Of a stretch of DNA of 46,718 nucleotides, positions 15,273-24,617 are shown one piece after another. Positions within the stretch are counted from its first letter, which is position 1, and each line of letters opens with the position of its first letter. The DNA comes from Desmonostoc muscorum FACHB-395 (GTDB lineage Bacteria; Cyanobacteriota; Cyanobacteriia; Cyanobacteriales; Nostocaceae): the NCBI RefSeq assembly GCF_014698035.1, contig NZ_JACJSF010000062.1, positions 1 to 46,718 on the forward strand, written 5' to 3'. Under the pieces are notes generated by a model, which saw nothing but the letters and a program-made list of their open reading frames with translations, did no database searches and was not told the DNA's origin. The position numbers and the translations under genes were made by a program.

Positions 15273-17063
15273 TTATCGTTTTGCCAACTTCTTCGACATC
15301 TTCCGCAGACGAATCGATTGGGGTGTAACTTCCACCAATTCATCGGGGCCAATGTATTCCAAAGCACGCTCTAGGCTCATGTCTATTGGTGCTTGCAGTT
15401 GCACCAATTCATCACCACCAGCAGCCCGGTGGTTGGTTAACTGCTTGGTTTTACAGATATTCAATTCCAAATCTTGGGAACGATTGTGTTCTCCTACAAT
15501 CATGCCTCTGTAAACCTTTGTGCCGGGAGTAATAAAGAATGCTCCTCTATCTTCGGCATTTCTCATCGCGTAGAAGGTAGAAACGCCTTCTTCAAAGGAG
15601 ATTAAAACACCTTTGTTACGGGCTTCAATGTCGCCACTGATTTGACGGTAGTCTAAGAAGCTGTGGTTCATGATGCCTTCACCACGAGTCATCCGCATGA
15701 ATTCACCCCGGAAACCAATCAAACCACGGGCAGGAATGACAAACTCTAACTGGGTGCGATCGCCACTACCTGGTTGCATATCTTGCATTTCGCCTTTGCG
15801 TTGTCCCAGGCGTTCGATACAGCTACCTACAGCATCAGCAGGAATGTCTAACACCAAGAGTTCAAAAGGTTCGCAAGGTTGACCGTTGATTTCGCGGTAA
15901 ATTACCTGTGGCTGAGATACTTGAAACTCGAAACCTTCCCGACGCATGGTTTCAATTAAGATACCCAGGTGGAGTTCTCCACGACCGGAAACGAGGAATT
16001 TATCGGGAGAATCGGTTTCTTCAACGCGCAAAGCCACGTTGGTTTCAAGTTCGCGGAATAGGCGATCGCGTATTTGTCTTGATGTCACCAACTTACCTTC
16101 TTGACCAGCAAAGGGTGAATCATTTACCCAGAAGGCCATTTGCAAGGTTGGTTCATCCACTTTAATTAGTGGTAAAGCTTGCGGTTCATTGGGGTCAGTA
16201 ATCGTTTCCCCAATATAAGCATCAGCGAAACCAGCCACCGCGACAATATAACCTGCGGTTGCTTCTTCCATCTCTACGCGCTTCAGTCCATCGAAGCCCA
16301 TCAATTTGGTAATTTTGCCCTTGACAATAGTACCATTTTCTGTTACCAGAGCTGCTTGCTGCCCTGCGCGGATAGTACCGTTGTGGATTCTGCCAATCAC
16401 AATCCGTCCCAGATATTCAGAATAATCTAGGGTTGTAACTTGCAATTGCAGAGGCTTATTGCTGTCGCCTACTGGTGGCGGAACGTGTTGCAGAATCGCA
16501 TTAAACAGGGGTTGCATATCTACCGATTCTGCTTCTAGGCTTTCCTTGGCGAAACCTCCCATACCGGAGGCAAACAGATAGGTAAAATCACACTGGTCTT
16601 CATCTGCCCCTAATTCCAAGAACAGATCCAATACTTTATCGACAGCAACGTGGGGGTCAGTTTGACCACGGTCGATTTTGTTGATGATAACAATGGGGCG
16701 CAGCCCTTTTTCTAAAGCTTTTTTCAGAACAAAGCGCGTTTGGGGCATGGGGCCTTCGTTGGCATCGACAATCAGCAGACATCCGTCAACCATGCCGAGT
16801 ACACGTTCAACTTCGCCACCAAAGTCGGCGTGTCCAGGAGTATCAACAATATTGATTAGTGTTTCTTTGTAGCGAACTGCTGTATTTTTGGACAGGATAG
16901 TAATACCCCGTTCCCGTTCTAGGGCGTTGGAGTCCATAACGCAATCCGGAACGTCTTCGCCTTCGCGGAAAATGCCGGATTGTTTGAGGAGTGCGTCAAC
17001 CAGCGTGGTTTTGCCGTGGTCAACGTGGGCGATAATGGCGACGTTGCGAATTGGGAGCGTCAT
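15273..17063 (-). CDS. typA: Ribosome-associated GTPase TypA/BipA
   Basis: 596 residues, normal for the family. Translational GTPase that binds ribosomes and affects stress responses and ribosome assembly. G1 AHVDHGKTT near 12, G2 RGITI near 50, G3 DTPGHADF near 73, G4 NKID near 128; then domain II, and the C-terminal BipA domains with VSGRGELHLGILIETMRREG and RGLIGFRGEFMR. The RGLIGFRGEF motif and the lack of an EF-G domain IV separate it from EF-G and LepA. It is transcribed alone and ends in a strong hairpin. Confidence 0.98.
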   Translation of the reverse strand: MTLPIRNVAIIAHVDHGKTTLVDALLKQSGIFREGEDVPDCVMDSNALERERGITILSKNTAVRYKETLINIVDTPGHADFGGEVERVLGMVDGCLLIVDANEGPMPQTRFVLKKALEKGLRPIVIINKIDRGQTDPHVAVDKVLDLFLELGADEDQCDFTYLFASGMGGFAKESLEAESVDMQPLFNAILQHVPPPVGDSNKPLQLQVTTLDYSEYLGRIVIGRIHNGTIRAGQQAALVTENGTIVKGKITKLMGFDGLKRVEMEEATAGYIVAVAGFADAYIGETITDPNEPQALPLIKVDEPTLQMAFWVNDSPFAGQEGKLVTSRQIRDRLFRELETNVALRVEETDSPDKFLVSGRGELHLGILIETMRREGFEFQVSQPQVIYREINGQPCEPFELLVLDIPADAVGSCIERLGQRKGEMQDMQPGSGDRTQLEFVIPARGLIGFRGEFMRMTRGEGIMNHSFLDYRQISGDIEARNKGVLISFEEGVSTFYAMRNAEDRGAFFITPGTKVYRGMIVGEHNRSQDLELNICKTKQLTNHRAAGGDELVQLQAPIDMSLERALEYIGPDELVEVTPQSIRLRKMSKKLAKR

Positions 17064-17906
17064 AGAAGCTTTTGGTGAACTCTAGAGGGGGTTTTTAGAT
17101 TTACATTTGAATGCTAGGCTGTTTTAACAGAATTGGGGATGATCAGCAATTTCTGTAAAGAACCTTTAACAATTCTAGCGTAATCGTCACAATTGCGGTG
17201 AGGTTTCTCAAGGTTGCATAAGAGAGAAAGTTAGGCAGGGTGAATATTTACTTAGCGTTGAATTATTTACCCGATTTTATTAGAAGATTTAACCGAATGT
17301 AGTTTAACAGTGGGTAAATGTCTGTTTAAAACTTCCTAAGTACAGATTTGCATTAATTCTTAGGGGTTTTAAATTAAACCAGATGCACTTCTCTACGAGA
17401 CGCTACGCGTAGCTTGCTTCCACGAAGTGGTAAGCCTTACCACAGAGTAGGGACGCTGGGGAAAGGTATGCAGAGTTTTTCAAGAGGATTCGCTATGAAG
17501 TTATGAAATTATGTACGATTAAGATATATTTTCTTCTGTAAATTAGTCTACCTTGTGCGATATTTGACATCAGCATTTTGGAGTTTTGAATAATAGCTTG
17601 GTTATGAGGACAGCAATTACAGAGTGATAAATATACAATTCAAAAATTACGTAAAGTTGGATTTGGTATTACGTATGCAAAATACCAGCGTGTGCATTAC
17701 CTTGTCATAAAAACTTTGAATTCTAAAGTGCAATGCCGCTCCATTTTGCTAAGTTTCAACAAGATTTTTTAATAAGGCGATAAAACTAGCCAATATTTTA
17801 CAGCAATTACAATAAGTGTCCATGTAGAAACGTTGCAGTACAGAGTTTATACGGAATTCAAGGTATAATTTAAAATTAATAAACTGACAGCAATAAAATA
17901 ATTAGT
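17064..17906. other. Long divergent intergenic region with a dispersed repeat
   Basis: 843 bases between typA (-) and the kinase gene (+). No ORF with coding character. At about 17390-17440 there is a repeat of the type TCTACGAGACGCTACGCGTA then GCTTGCTTCCACGAAGTGG, which includes short inverted parts. The rest is AT-rich with several weak -10-like hexamers; promoters for both genes must lie here. No RNA gene was recognised. Confidence 0.55.
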
Positions 17907-19277
17907 ATGATCTGCTGCCTAAACCCCAATTGCGAGAATCCCCAAAATCCTGATGGGACAAATTACTGCCTCAGTTGCGGGACACAGTTGCGATCGCTAC
18001 TCAGAAATCGTTACCGCATTATCGCACCATTAGGGAGAGGAGGGTTTGCACGCACATACGTAGCAGAGGATATAGACAAGCTAAATGAACGATGTGTTGT
18101 GAAGCAACTGGTTCTCAGTCAATTTTATGGTAGTCAAGGTACTCATGCACATCAAAAAGCAACTCAATTATTTGAACGAGAGGCCAAACGTCTACAAGAA
18201 TTAGGAGAACATCTACAAATTCCCAATTTGTATGGTTATTTTAAGGAAGGTGAATATCTATATTTAGTGCAGCAGTTTATCGAAGGCCAAAATCTGTTGC
18301 AGGAGTTAAAACAATACGGTTTTTTTGATGAAGGTAAGATTCGATCTTTTTTGAATGATTTATTATCTGTGCTGGTTGCCATACATCAACAGCAAATAAT
18401 TCATCGAGATATTAAGCCAGAAAATATTATTCGCCGTAAGAGTGATAATAAGTTAGTACTAATTGATTTTGGGGTTTCAAAGCAAAAGGCGGAAACTACA
18501 ACCACTGCAATTGGGACAATTATTGGTTCATTAGGTTACGCACCAATTGAGCAAATGCAATTTGGGAAAGTTTTTCCTTCCAGTGATATGTATAGTTTAG
18601 GCATAACTTGCTTTCATCTACTAACAAATATTTCTCCCTCGAATTTCTGGCTCAAACAAGGCTATGGTTGGACTTCTAGTTGGCGAAAGCATTTGACACA
18701 ACCCATAAGTCAAGAATTAGAATTGATTTTGGATAAATTACTCCAAGAAAATCATGAGCAGCGTTATCAGTCTGCACAGGCTGTCTTACAAGACTTGAAT
18801 AATCTACCACCACTAAGGCATACATTACCTCCTACAGTCATTTCACCTTCTAAACTATTAGAGTCACAATCACAAACTCAACAAAAAACAACTGGATATC
18901 TACCACGATTCTCTAATAGCAAATTATTCTCTGGAGCCATAATTACAGGTTCAGGTAGTTCATTGTTAGCGATCGCACTGATTAGTTTTTTAGGAACTAC
19001 TTGGATTAGCTCTGGATTGTGGTTGCTAATTTTAGGTGGGGTAATCTTAATTCAATCTCGTTCGCTTTTAGAAAAAAGTTATTTAATTGTGATTGCTATC
19101 ATAGCAAATTCACTAATTGTCTTGACTTTCAAAAACTTGCTCACAAATAATCTTCTCCAATCTGGAATTAATGGACTTTTGCTTGTAGTATTGCTAGTTT
19201 TTCTTGCAGGTCTTTTGACGCTTGTCATTGTGGGTATGTCAGAAATAATAAACAAACTTATTTCTAAATATTTTTAA
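17907..19277 (+). CDS. Ser/Thr protein kinase with N-terminal zinc ribbon and C-terminal membrane segments
   Basis: 456 residues. Residues 4-27 (CLNPNCENPQNPDGTNYCLSCG) form a four-cysteine zinc ribbon. The kinase domain spans about 36-290: glycine loop LGRGGFARTY, HQQQIIHRDIKPENII near 160-175 with the catalytic Asp, LIDFGVSKQ (DFG) near 187, then GSLGYAPIEQ. About 340-455 holds four hydrophobic helices, so the enzyme is tethered to the membrane by its C-terminus. The gene at 19350 starts 72 bp downstream on the same strand and encodes an anchored ligand-binding protein; a joint sensing role is inferred. A similar kinase is encoded at 24618. Confidence 0.93.
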   Translation: MICCLNPNCENPQNPDGTNYCLSCGTQLRSLLRNRYRIIAPLGRGGFARTYVAEDIDKLNERCVVKQLVLSQFYGSQGTHAHQKATQLFEREAKRLQELGEHLQIPNLYGYFKEGEYLYLVQQFIEGQNLLQELKQYGFFDEGKIRSFLNDLLSVLVAIHQQQIIHRDIKPENIIRRKSDNKLVLIDFGVSKQKAETTTTAIGTIIGSLGYAPIEQMQFGKVFPSSDMYSLGITCFHLLTNISPSNFWLKQGYGWTSSWRKHLTQPISQELELILDKLLQENHEQRYQSAQAVLQDLNNLPPLRHTLPPTVISPSKLLESQSQTQQKTTGYLPRFSNSKLFSGAIITGSGSSLLAIALISFLGTTWISSGLWLLILGGVILIQSRSLLEKSYLIVIAIIANSLIVLTFKNLLTNNLLQSGINGLLLVVLLVFLAGLLTLVIVGMSEIINKLISKYF

Positions 19278-19349
19278 AATTTAAGTATAGGTTAATTTTT
19301 CACTAAACCTTGATTTTTAATAAGCTTTGTATAACTTGGAGTATTATTC

Positions 19350-20816
19350 ATGACAAATAAAAAAGAGAACCTGAAGTTGCTTATTTCTTTGGGGCTGGCT
19401 GGAGTAATGGTAGCAGCTATTTTGTGGGCAATTAAGCAACTTTCTTCTAGTATCATAATAACATCATTAAACAACCCTACATCTAGTTCAAGTGAAGTTA
19501 AGAATAAGCCTCCATTGATGAATTTGGGTACAAGAATTTTGTTGAAAGTGCAAACATACCCTGATAAAACAGATGGAGTTAAAGCTTTTGAGCAAAAAGA
19601 TTTTACCACTGCTGTTCAAAAGTTTAGCGCTTCCTTAAAAAATAATCCTAATGACCCAGAAACTCTAATTTATTTAAATAACGCTAAAATTGCACGAGAT
19701 AAGTTTAGCGCTCTAAAAGTTGCTGTGATAGCATCAATTAATTTTGACTCTAATTTATCAGAAGAAATTTTACGTGGTGTAGCTCAAGCTCAAAATGAAA
19801 TTAATAACCAAGGAGGAATTGATGGTAAAAAGCTGCAAATTGTGATTGCCAGTGCTGAAAATAGAGAAGATTTTGCACGATTAGATAATGAATTATTTCA
19901 AGACAAAAGTATCGTGGCAGCAGTGGGAGTGAGACGTAATGCTGCAATTTATAATGAAAAGCACTTGGTGTTAGTCTTTCCTGTCGAGCGGCCAACTCAA
20001 GCCGAAAATCAAGAAAAGCTAGAGAATAATGCACTAAGTAGTGAAGCAAATAGTTCCACAACTAACTACTTATTTCATGTAAATCCGCTATATGATAATT
20101 TAGTAGATACTCATGCTCGCTACATTGCTCGACAAGGAAGAAATGTTGCTATTTGTGGCGATATTCGTAGCTCAAGAGATAATTCAGGTTCCTCATCTAA
20201 TCAGATACTTGTAGAACAGTACACTCAAGCTCTCCAAAAATATGGAAGTAAGGTTATTAACACGCCTTGCAATTTGGCAGACAAAGATTTGGACTATAAA
20301 GCTTTTGTAGATAAAGCTATAGAAACAGAAAACGCCAGTGGCTTTTTACTATTACCTTCAGTCAGAAATATATATTTTGCCACCAAAGTAGCACAAGAGG
20401 TTAAAGGCAGAAAACCTCTCTTTGCTTCCGAAACTATGTACAGTTCAACAACTTTGCAAAATGGCACGGATCTCGAAGGAATGGTACTACCTGTGTATTG
20501 GCATCGTGATGCTAATAAAGATAATCCATTTGCAGAAAATGCCTTTAAGCTTTGGAATGCAAGGGTAAATCAGAGAACAGCCGGAGCTTATGATGCACTC
20601 CAAGTAATTATCACTGGCTTGAAACAAGATAACACCCGCGAAGGGTTGCAAAAGGTATTGTCTAATCGTGATTTTTCAACTTCTGGAGCCACAGGAATGA
20701 TTAAGTTTTCGCCTTCAGGTGAGCGCCAAGGAGAAGTTTTGCTAGTCAAAATCGAGCGTTGTGGGCGTTGTTCTTCTGGAACTGATTATGATTTTGCCCT
20801 CTTGAATAAGAAGTAA
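19350..20816 (+). CDS. Membrane-anchored periplasmic ligand-binding protein (Peripla_BP_6-like)
   Basis: 488 residues. An N-terminal anchor or uncleaved signal (about 10-30, LISLGLAGVMVAAILWAI), a TPR-like helix pair at about 76-112 (AFEQKDFTTAVQKFSASLKN), then a branched-chain-amino-acid-receptor-type fold: LKVAVIASINFDSNLSEEIL, ANEINNQGGIDGKKL-like GIDGKKLQIVIA, then FLLLPSVRNIYFATKVAQ and TAGAYDALQVIITGLK. No permease or ATPase gene is nearby, so it is more likely a sensor input than a transporter component. It follows the kinase gene by 72 bp. Substrate unknown. Confidence 0.85.
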   Translation: MTNKKENLKLLISLGLAGVMVAAILWAIKQLSSSIIITSLNNPTSSSSEVKNKPPLMNLGTRILLKVQTYPDKTDGVKAFEQKDFTTAVQKFSASLKNNPNDPETLIYLNNAKIARDKFSALKVAVIASINFDSNLSEEILRGVAQAQNEINNQGGIDGKKLQIVIASAENREDFARLDNELFQDKSIVAAVGVRRNAAIYNEKHLVLVFPVERPTQAENQEKLENNALSSEANSSTTNYLFHVNPLYDNLVDTHARYIARQGRNVAICGDIRSSRDNSGSSSNQILVEQYTQALQKYGSKVINTPCNLADKDLDYKAFVDKAIETENASGFLLLPSVRNIYFATKVAQEVKGRKPLFASETMYSSTTLQNGTDLEGMVLPVYWHRDANKDNPFAENAFKLWNARVNQRTAGAYDALQVIITGLKQDNTREGLQKVLSNRDFSTSGATGMIKFSPSGERQGEVLLVKIERCGRCSSGTDYDFALLNKK

Positions 20817-21095
20817 TTTTTTGATATGAATTTTCATTCTAGAGATATAGATTGCTTAAAAATTAGGTAATCTGTTTATCTGTTCAATTTGGATGTAATA
20901 CTAAATATTTGTCCCTAATTTAGAACTATAAATCTGGGCGATCACTTTAATTTGTATTTCTGTTGTGTAACGCTAAACTTTTTTCTACCCACCGTTGCGA
21001 AAGCTATCACTCAAAAGAAAGAGGGAATCTTCCTAAGCTGTGTGTCAAGGTTATATCAGTAATAACTACGAACACTTTGCGGAGGAGAACTACGG

Positions 21096-22148
21096 ATGGT
21101 AGCTACTTTAGATGATACGAAACGCAATGCTATTGCTGTGAAATTGGCAAGTATCAAAGCACTTCAACAGTTGGTTATCGAAAATGAACAATCGCTTTTG
21201 AGAGAAGGACTCGATGCCGAAATTGCCGATCGCATCCGAAATTTCCTCAAAGATGATGAAAAAAATCTTGGCGTTCTCGAAACTATAATTGGTCAGTATG
21301 GGATTCAGGCTGAACCCAAAAAAAATGTTACACAATTCATTGAAAAAGCTCGTGAATTGTTCAAAGGCTCTGAGTTGAGCCTGTATGAAAAAGTATCCCA
21401 GCATGAATTGCTGAAACATCAACTCGTAATGAGTGGCTTGATAGTTCACAAGGCTGCTCAAAAAGTTGGTGCTGATGTGTTGTTAGCGATCGCACCTTTG
21501 AATACCATTAACTTTGAGAACCGCGCTCACCAAGAACAACTCAAAGGTATTTTAGAAATCCTTGGTGTCCGCGAACTCACTGGACAAGATGCAGATCAAG
21601 GAATTTGGGCGCGTGTTCAAGACGCTATGGCCGCAGTCAGTGGTGTAGTAGGCAGCGCTGTTACCCAAACCAGTGACAAAAAGGATCTGAATATTCAAGA
21701 TGCCCTTCGCCTCGATCACAACAAAGTAAATACCTTGTTCACGGAATTACTACAAAGTAACAATCCACAAAAGATTCAAGAGTACTTTGGTCAAATTTAC
21801 AAGGATTTAACTGCCCACGCTGAAGCTGAAGAGGAAGTAGTCTATCCAAGAGTACGTCCTTTCTACGGTCAAGATAACACCCAAGAACTGTTTGACGAGC
21901 AAGCGGAGATGAAGCGGGTGTTAGAGCAAATTAAGGCTATCAGCCCTTCTTCATCTGAATTCAAAAATCAAGTTAGACAGCTTATGGAAGCTGTTGGCGA
22001 CCACATTCGTCAAGAAGAAAGCACAATGTTTGCTGCTATTCGTAACAACTTGAGCAGCGATCAAAGTGAACAACTGGCTACTGAATTCAAAGCCGCTAAG
22101 ACCCGAATTCAACAAAAGTTAGGTGTTGTTAGCGAATCGAATGTGTAG
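21096..22148 (+). CDS. Hemerythrin-like protein with N-terminal helical domain
   Basis: 350 residues. The C-terminal part (about 205-335) is a hemerythrin/HHE domain, expected to bind a di-iron centre: LRLDHNKVNTLF, LTAHAEAEEEVVYPRV, and VGDHIRQEESTMFAAI carry the His/Glu ligands. The N-terminal about 195 residues are a ferritin-like helical region (VIENEQSLLREGLDAE, HELLKHQLVMSGLIVHKAAQ). Function is probably oxygen, NO or iron sensing or storage. Start chosen at 21096 with GGAGGAG about 10 bases upstream. Single gene with its own terminator at 22191. Confidence 0.87.
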   Translation: MVATLDDTKRNAIAVKLASIKALQQLVIENEQSLLREGLDAEIADRIRNFLKDDEKNLGVLETIIGQYGIQAEPKKNVTQFIEKARELFKGSELSLYEKVSQHELLKHQLVMSGLIVHKAAQKVGADVLLAIAPLNTINFENRAHQEQLKGILEILGVRELTGQDADQGIWARVQDAMAAVSGVVGSAVTQTSDKKDLNIQDALRLDHNKVNTLFTELLQSNNPQKIQEYFGQIYKDLTAHAEAEEEVVYPRVRPFYGQDNTQELFDEQAEMKRVLEQIKAISPSSSEFKNQVRQLMEAVGDHIRQEESTMFAAIRNNLSSDQSEQLATEFKAAKTRIQQKLGVVSESNV

Positions 22149-22190
22149 GATGCTTTCGAGCTTTCTATATCCGCTAAAACAAGTTAGTTA

Positions 22191-22230
22191 AACAAAAGCT
22201 CCCAGTCCTCATGTGCTGGGAGCTTTTGTT
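22191..22230 (+). terminator. Bidirectional terminator
   Basis: AACAAAAGCTCCCAG, 10-base loop, CTGGGAGCTTTTGTT: a perfect 15-bp stem with T-rich flanks on both strands. It ends the hemerythrin gene on + and abuts the stop of the amidohydrolase on -. Confidence 0.92.
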
Positions 22231-23414
22231 TAAAAATTTTGCTGACAGTATTTATAAGCGGTGTATGCCATAGTTACAACCCCAGTGATAATGGCAGATT
22301 CATCAACTTCAAATTGGGGATGGTGTAATGGGTGGTTAATGATTCTTTCTTTGTAGCCGACACCCAAACGAAACATGGAACCAGGGGCGTGTTCCAAATA
22401 CATAGAAAAATCTTCAGCACCAAGGGAAGGTTCGGGTAAAACTTGAACGCGATCGCTACTCCACGCTTCTTCTGCGGCTGATTGTAACAATTGTGTCAAA
22501 GCATAATCATTTTGAACACTGGGTACACCCTGGCGATAATTGACTTGATACTTTGCCCCGTAGGTCTGGCAAACATTAGATACAATGTTTTCAATCCAGA
22601 TCGGGAGGTGGGCACGGGTTTCGGGATGGAGCGATCGCACGGTTCCCAATAATTGCACTTTATCAGCAATTATATTCGGCGCTCTGCCACCATTAATCTT
22701 CCCGATGCTCAATACTACAGGACGCAAGGGGTTCTGCGTTCGGCTGATGGCTTGTTGCAATGCAGTAATAACTTGGCAAGCAATCCAAATTGCATCAATG
22801 GCCTCATGAGGACGCGCCCCGTGCCCAGATTCTCCCATAATTAGAATTTCTAAATCATCTGCGGCGGCTGTTAAAGCCCCGTAACGCACGCCAATAGATC
22901 CTGCGGGTATAGAAGGGAAAACATGAATCCCTAATACAGCTGAGACGTTTTTCATCGCCCCATCTTTCACCATCCAGGTTGCCCCTTGAGCAATTTCTTC
23001 GGCTGGTTGAAATAGAAACCGCACTTTCCCACCCAATTCTTCTGCCATTTGGGATAGAACCATTGCTGTTCCTAACCCTACTGTGGTATGAACATCGTGA
23101 CCACAAGCGTGCATAACACCCTCTGCGCGAGAGGCATATTCTAAATTTGTGCCCTCTTGAATTGGCAAGGCATCCATATCAGTGCGAATTGCCAATAAAC
23201 GGTCATTCTGACCAGTGCCTTGGAGTTCTCCAACTACGCCCGTTTTGCCAACTCCCTCTTGTACGTGCAAACCACTGGAAGACAAAACACCAGCTACGAA
23301 GGCTGCTGTTTGGTACTCTTGACCACTGAGTTCTGGGTGAGAGTGAATATGGCGGCGAATTTCAATTAAGCGAGGCGCTAGTTTTGTTGCTAAGTCTTTA
23401 ATATGGGTAAGCAT
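22230..23414 (-). CDS. M20-family amidohydrolase (HipO/N-acyl-amino-acid hydrolase type)
   Basis: 394 residues. Zinc or manganese peptidase-family enzyme that removes acyl groups from amino acids (hippurate-, IAA-amino-acid- or N-acetyl-type substrates). Metal-ligand motifs: ACGHDVHTT near 100-108, FQPAEEIAQGA near 133-143, LGIHVFPS near 165, and PSLGAEDFSMYL near 353-364. The dimerisation 'lid' GESGHGARPHEAIDAI is present. The ATG at 23414 is preferred; the longer TTG start at 23423 has no clear ribosome site. Transcribed alone. Confidence 0.93.
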   Translation of the reverse strand: MLTHIKDLATKLAPRLIEIRRHIHSHPELSGQEYQTAAFVAGVLSSSGLHVQEGVGKTGVVGELQGTGQNDRLLAIRTDMDALPIQEGTNLEYASRAEGVMHACGHDVHTTVGLGTAMVLSQMAEELGGKVRFLFQPAEEIAQGATWMVKDGAMKNVSAVLGIHVFPSIPAGSIGVRYGALTAAADDLEILIMGESGHGARPHEAIDAIWIACQVITALQQAISRTQNPLRPVVLSIGKINGGRAPNIIADKVQLLGTVRSLHPETRAHLPIWIENIVSNVCQTYGAKYQVNYRQGVPSVQNDYALTQLLQSAAEEAWSSDRVQVLPEPSLGAEDFSMYLEHAPGSMFRLGVGYKERIINHPLHHPQFEVDESAIITGVVTMAYTAYKYCQQNF

Positions 23415-23497
23415 CAATCTCAATTAATCTACAAGCTTTTTTCCCATGATAAAGAACCATTAACAAACAAAATGCTTTTGCTATACAAGGATAGTTG

Positions 23498-23635
23498 AAG
23501 GGGCAGGGGGCAAGGGGGCAGGGAACAAGGGGACAAGGGGACAAGGGGAAAAGAGGTGAGAACTGAGAACTTGAAACAAGTCTTTCCCCTTGTCCCCAAT
23601 TCTCCTTGTCCCCAAGTCCTCTTCCCAATTCCCAT
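23498..23635 (-). repeat. Dispersed GGGGACAAGG element, copy A (inverted)
   Basis: A run of GGGGCAGGGGGCAAGGGGGC, then GACAAGGGGACAAGGGGAAA, then GAGGTGAGAACTGAGAACTT, then the complement TTTCCCCTTGTCCCC and ATTCTCCTTGTCCCC. It is an inverted copy of 24468-24617 and can fold through the GGGGACAAGGGGAAA stem. It ends exactly at the stop codon of the pentapeptide gene. Confidence 0.85.
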
Positions 23636-24199
23636 TTATTTTGAATAACAGGTTGTGCCTAGAGTATTTTCGGGTTTAAACTCGTTACATTCTCTGGGAT
23701 TTTGACGTTCTAAAGACCAACCATAGGGCTTATCGGAGGTGACGACACCATTCGCCATAGTTGTTAGTCGGAAGTTAGCCCCCCGAAAATTAGTAAACTG
23801 CAATTTAGCATCTTTTAAGTTTGCTGCTTCCAAATTGGCACTGATGAAACCGGCATAAGATAAATCAGCGTTTTCTAGAGATGCTGATTTCAAATTTGCT
23901 CCGGTTAAGGAAGCACCTATAAGATTGACCGAATTCAGAATCGCACCTTCTAAATTTGCACCAGTGAGATCGGCATTGGTAAGATTAGCTTTAGATAATG
24001 TTGCACCACTCAAGTCAGCCCCTCGCAAATTTGCTCCAGTTAGATTCAGTTGAGTTAGGTCAGCACCATTCAAACTACACCTAGGACAGGCATTTGTTGC
24101 CTTCAACTGATCCAAATCTAGTTGATTTAACGCCAGGGCCTGCTCTGCAAACCCAAAACAAGCTAGCAAAACGACGGTAGCAACAATCTTAAATTTCAT
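23636..24199 (-). CDS. Exported pentapeptide-repeat protein
   Basis: 187 residues. Signal peptide at 1-23 (FKIVATVVLLACFGFAEQALA). From about 35 to 145 there are about 20 tandem A(D/N)LXX units (LNGADLTQLNLTGANLRGAD and so on), which fold as a right-handed quadrilateral beta-helix. Two cysteines near the N-terminus (NACPRCSLNGAD) and two near the end (NPRECNEF, GTTCYSK) may form disulfides. Exported, so likely periplasmic; the family has no single function. Flanked on both sides by inverted copies of a dispersed element. Confidence 0.92.
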   Translation of the reverse strand: MKFKIVATVVLLACFGFAEQALALNQLDLDQLKATNACPRCSLNGADLTQLNLTGANLRGADLSGATLSKANLTNADLTGANLEGAILNSVNLIGASLTGANLKSASLENADLSYAGFISANLEAANLKDAKLQFTNFRGANFRLTTMANGVVTSDKPYGWSLERQNPRECNEFKPENTLGTTCYSK

Positions 24200-24317
24200 A
24201 TTTTTTACAGATATCTACAAAAATGACAAGTTACGCACATTGCGTACTGTCATACTTACATATACCGCTTCTCTAGGGAAGAACAGGGATGAAGCATTCA
24301 TTAAGAAGCTGTAAAAA

Positions 24318-24464
24318 TACTATAAATTCTAATGGTAATACTACCCAAACTGAAATATAGGCTATAGAATCGATTCGTAAGGAACTATACCGAACCTTTT
24401 ATAGACTACCATATATGTGATCCCCCTAGCTCGATGAAAAATACGACTAGGGGGATCTTGTTTT
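24318..24464 (+). ncRNA. Candidate small RNA ending in an orphan terminator
   Basis: A strong + strand terminator (24419-24464) has no + strand gene upstream; the pentapeptide gene is on the other strand and starts at 24199. A -10-like TATAAA at about 24319 with TTCATT 18 bases upstream could start a transcript of about 130 bases. No open frame is evident. The RNA is inferred from the terminator only; its 5' end is uncertain. Confidence 0.4.
24419..24464 (+). terminator. Orphan Rho-independent terminator
   Basis: GATCCCCCTAG (24419-24429), 17-base loop, CTAGGGGGATC (24447-24457), then TTGTTTTT. A perfect 11-bp stem with a U-run on the + strand only. Confidence 0.85.
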
Positions 24465-24467
24465 TGG

Positions 24468-24617
24468 GCATTGGGAATTGGGAAGAGGACTTGGGGACAA
24501 GGAGAATTGGGGACAAGGAGAATTGGGGACAAGGAGAATTGGGGACAAGGGGAAAGACTTGTTTCAAGTCCTCAGTTCTCAGCTCTTTTCCCCTTGTCCC
24601 CTTGCCCCCTGCCTCCT
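24468..24617 (+). repeat. Dispersed GGGGACAAGG element, copy B, with 16-bp tandem units
   Basis: Inverted relative to 23498-23635. It contains three exact tandem copies of the 16-mer GGGGACAAGGAGAATT (24493-24540) where copy A has one, followed by GGGGACAAGGGGAAAGACTT, a short loop region and the complement TTTTCCCCTTGTCCCC. It ends at the stop codon of the kinase gene at 24618. The sequence can form a 15-16 bp stem. Confidence 0.88.

Noticed and set aside
19350..20816. Amino-acid ABC transporter operon
   Set aside because: No permease or ATPase genes follow; the protein is anchored and carries a TPR region, unlike a free binding protein.
24493..24556. Regular 16-bp repeats as a possible CRISPR array
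   Set aside because: Units are directly adjacent with no spacers, no cas genes nearby; they are slippage repeats of a dispersed element.
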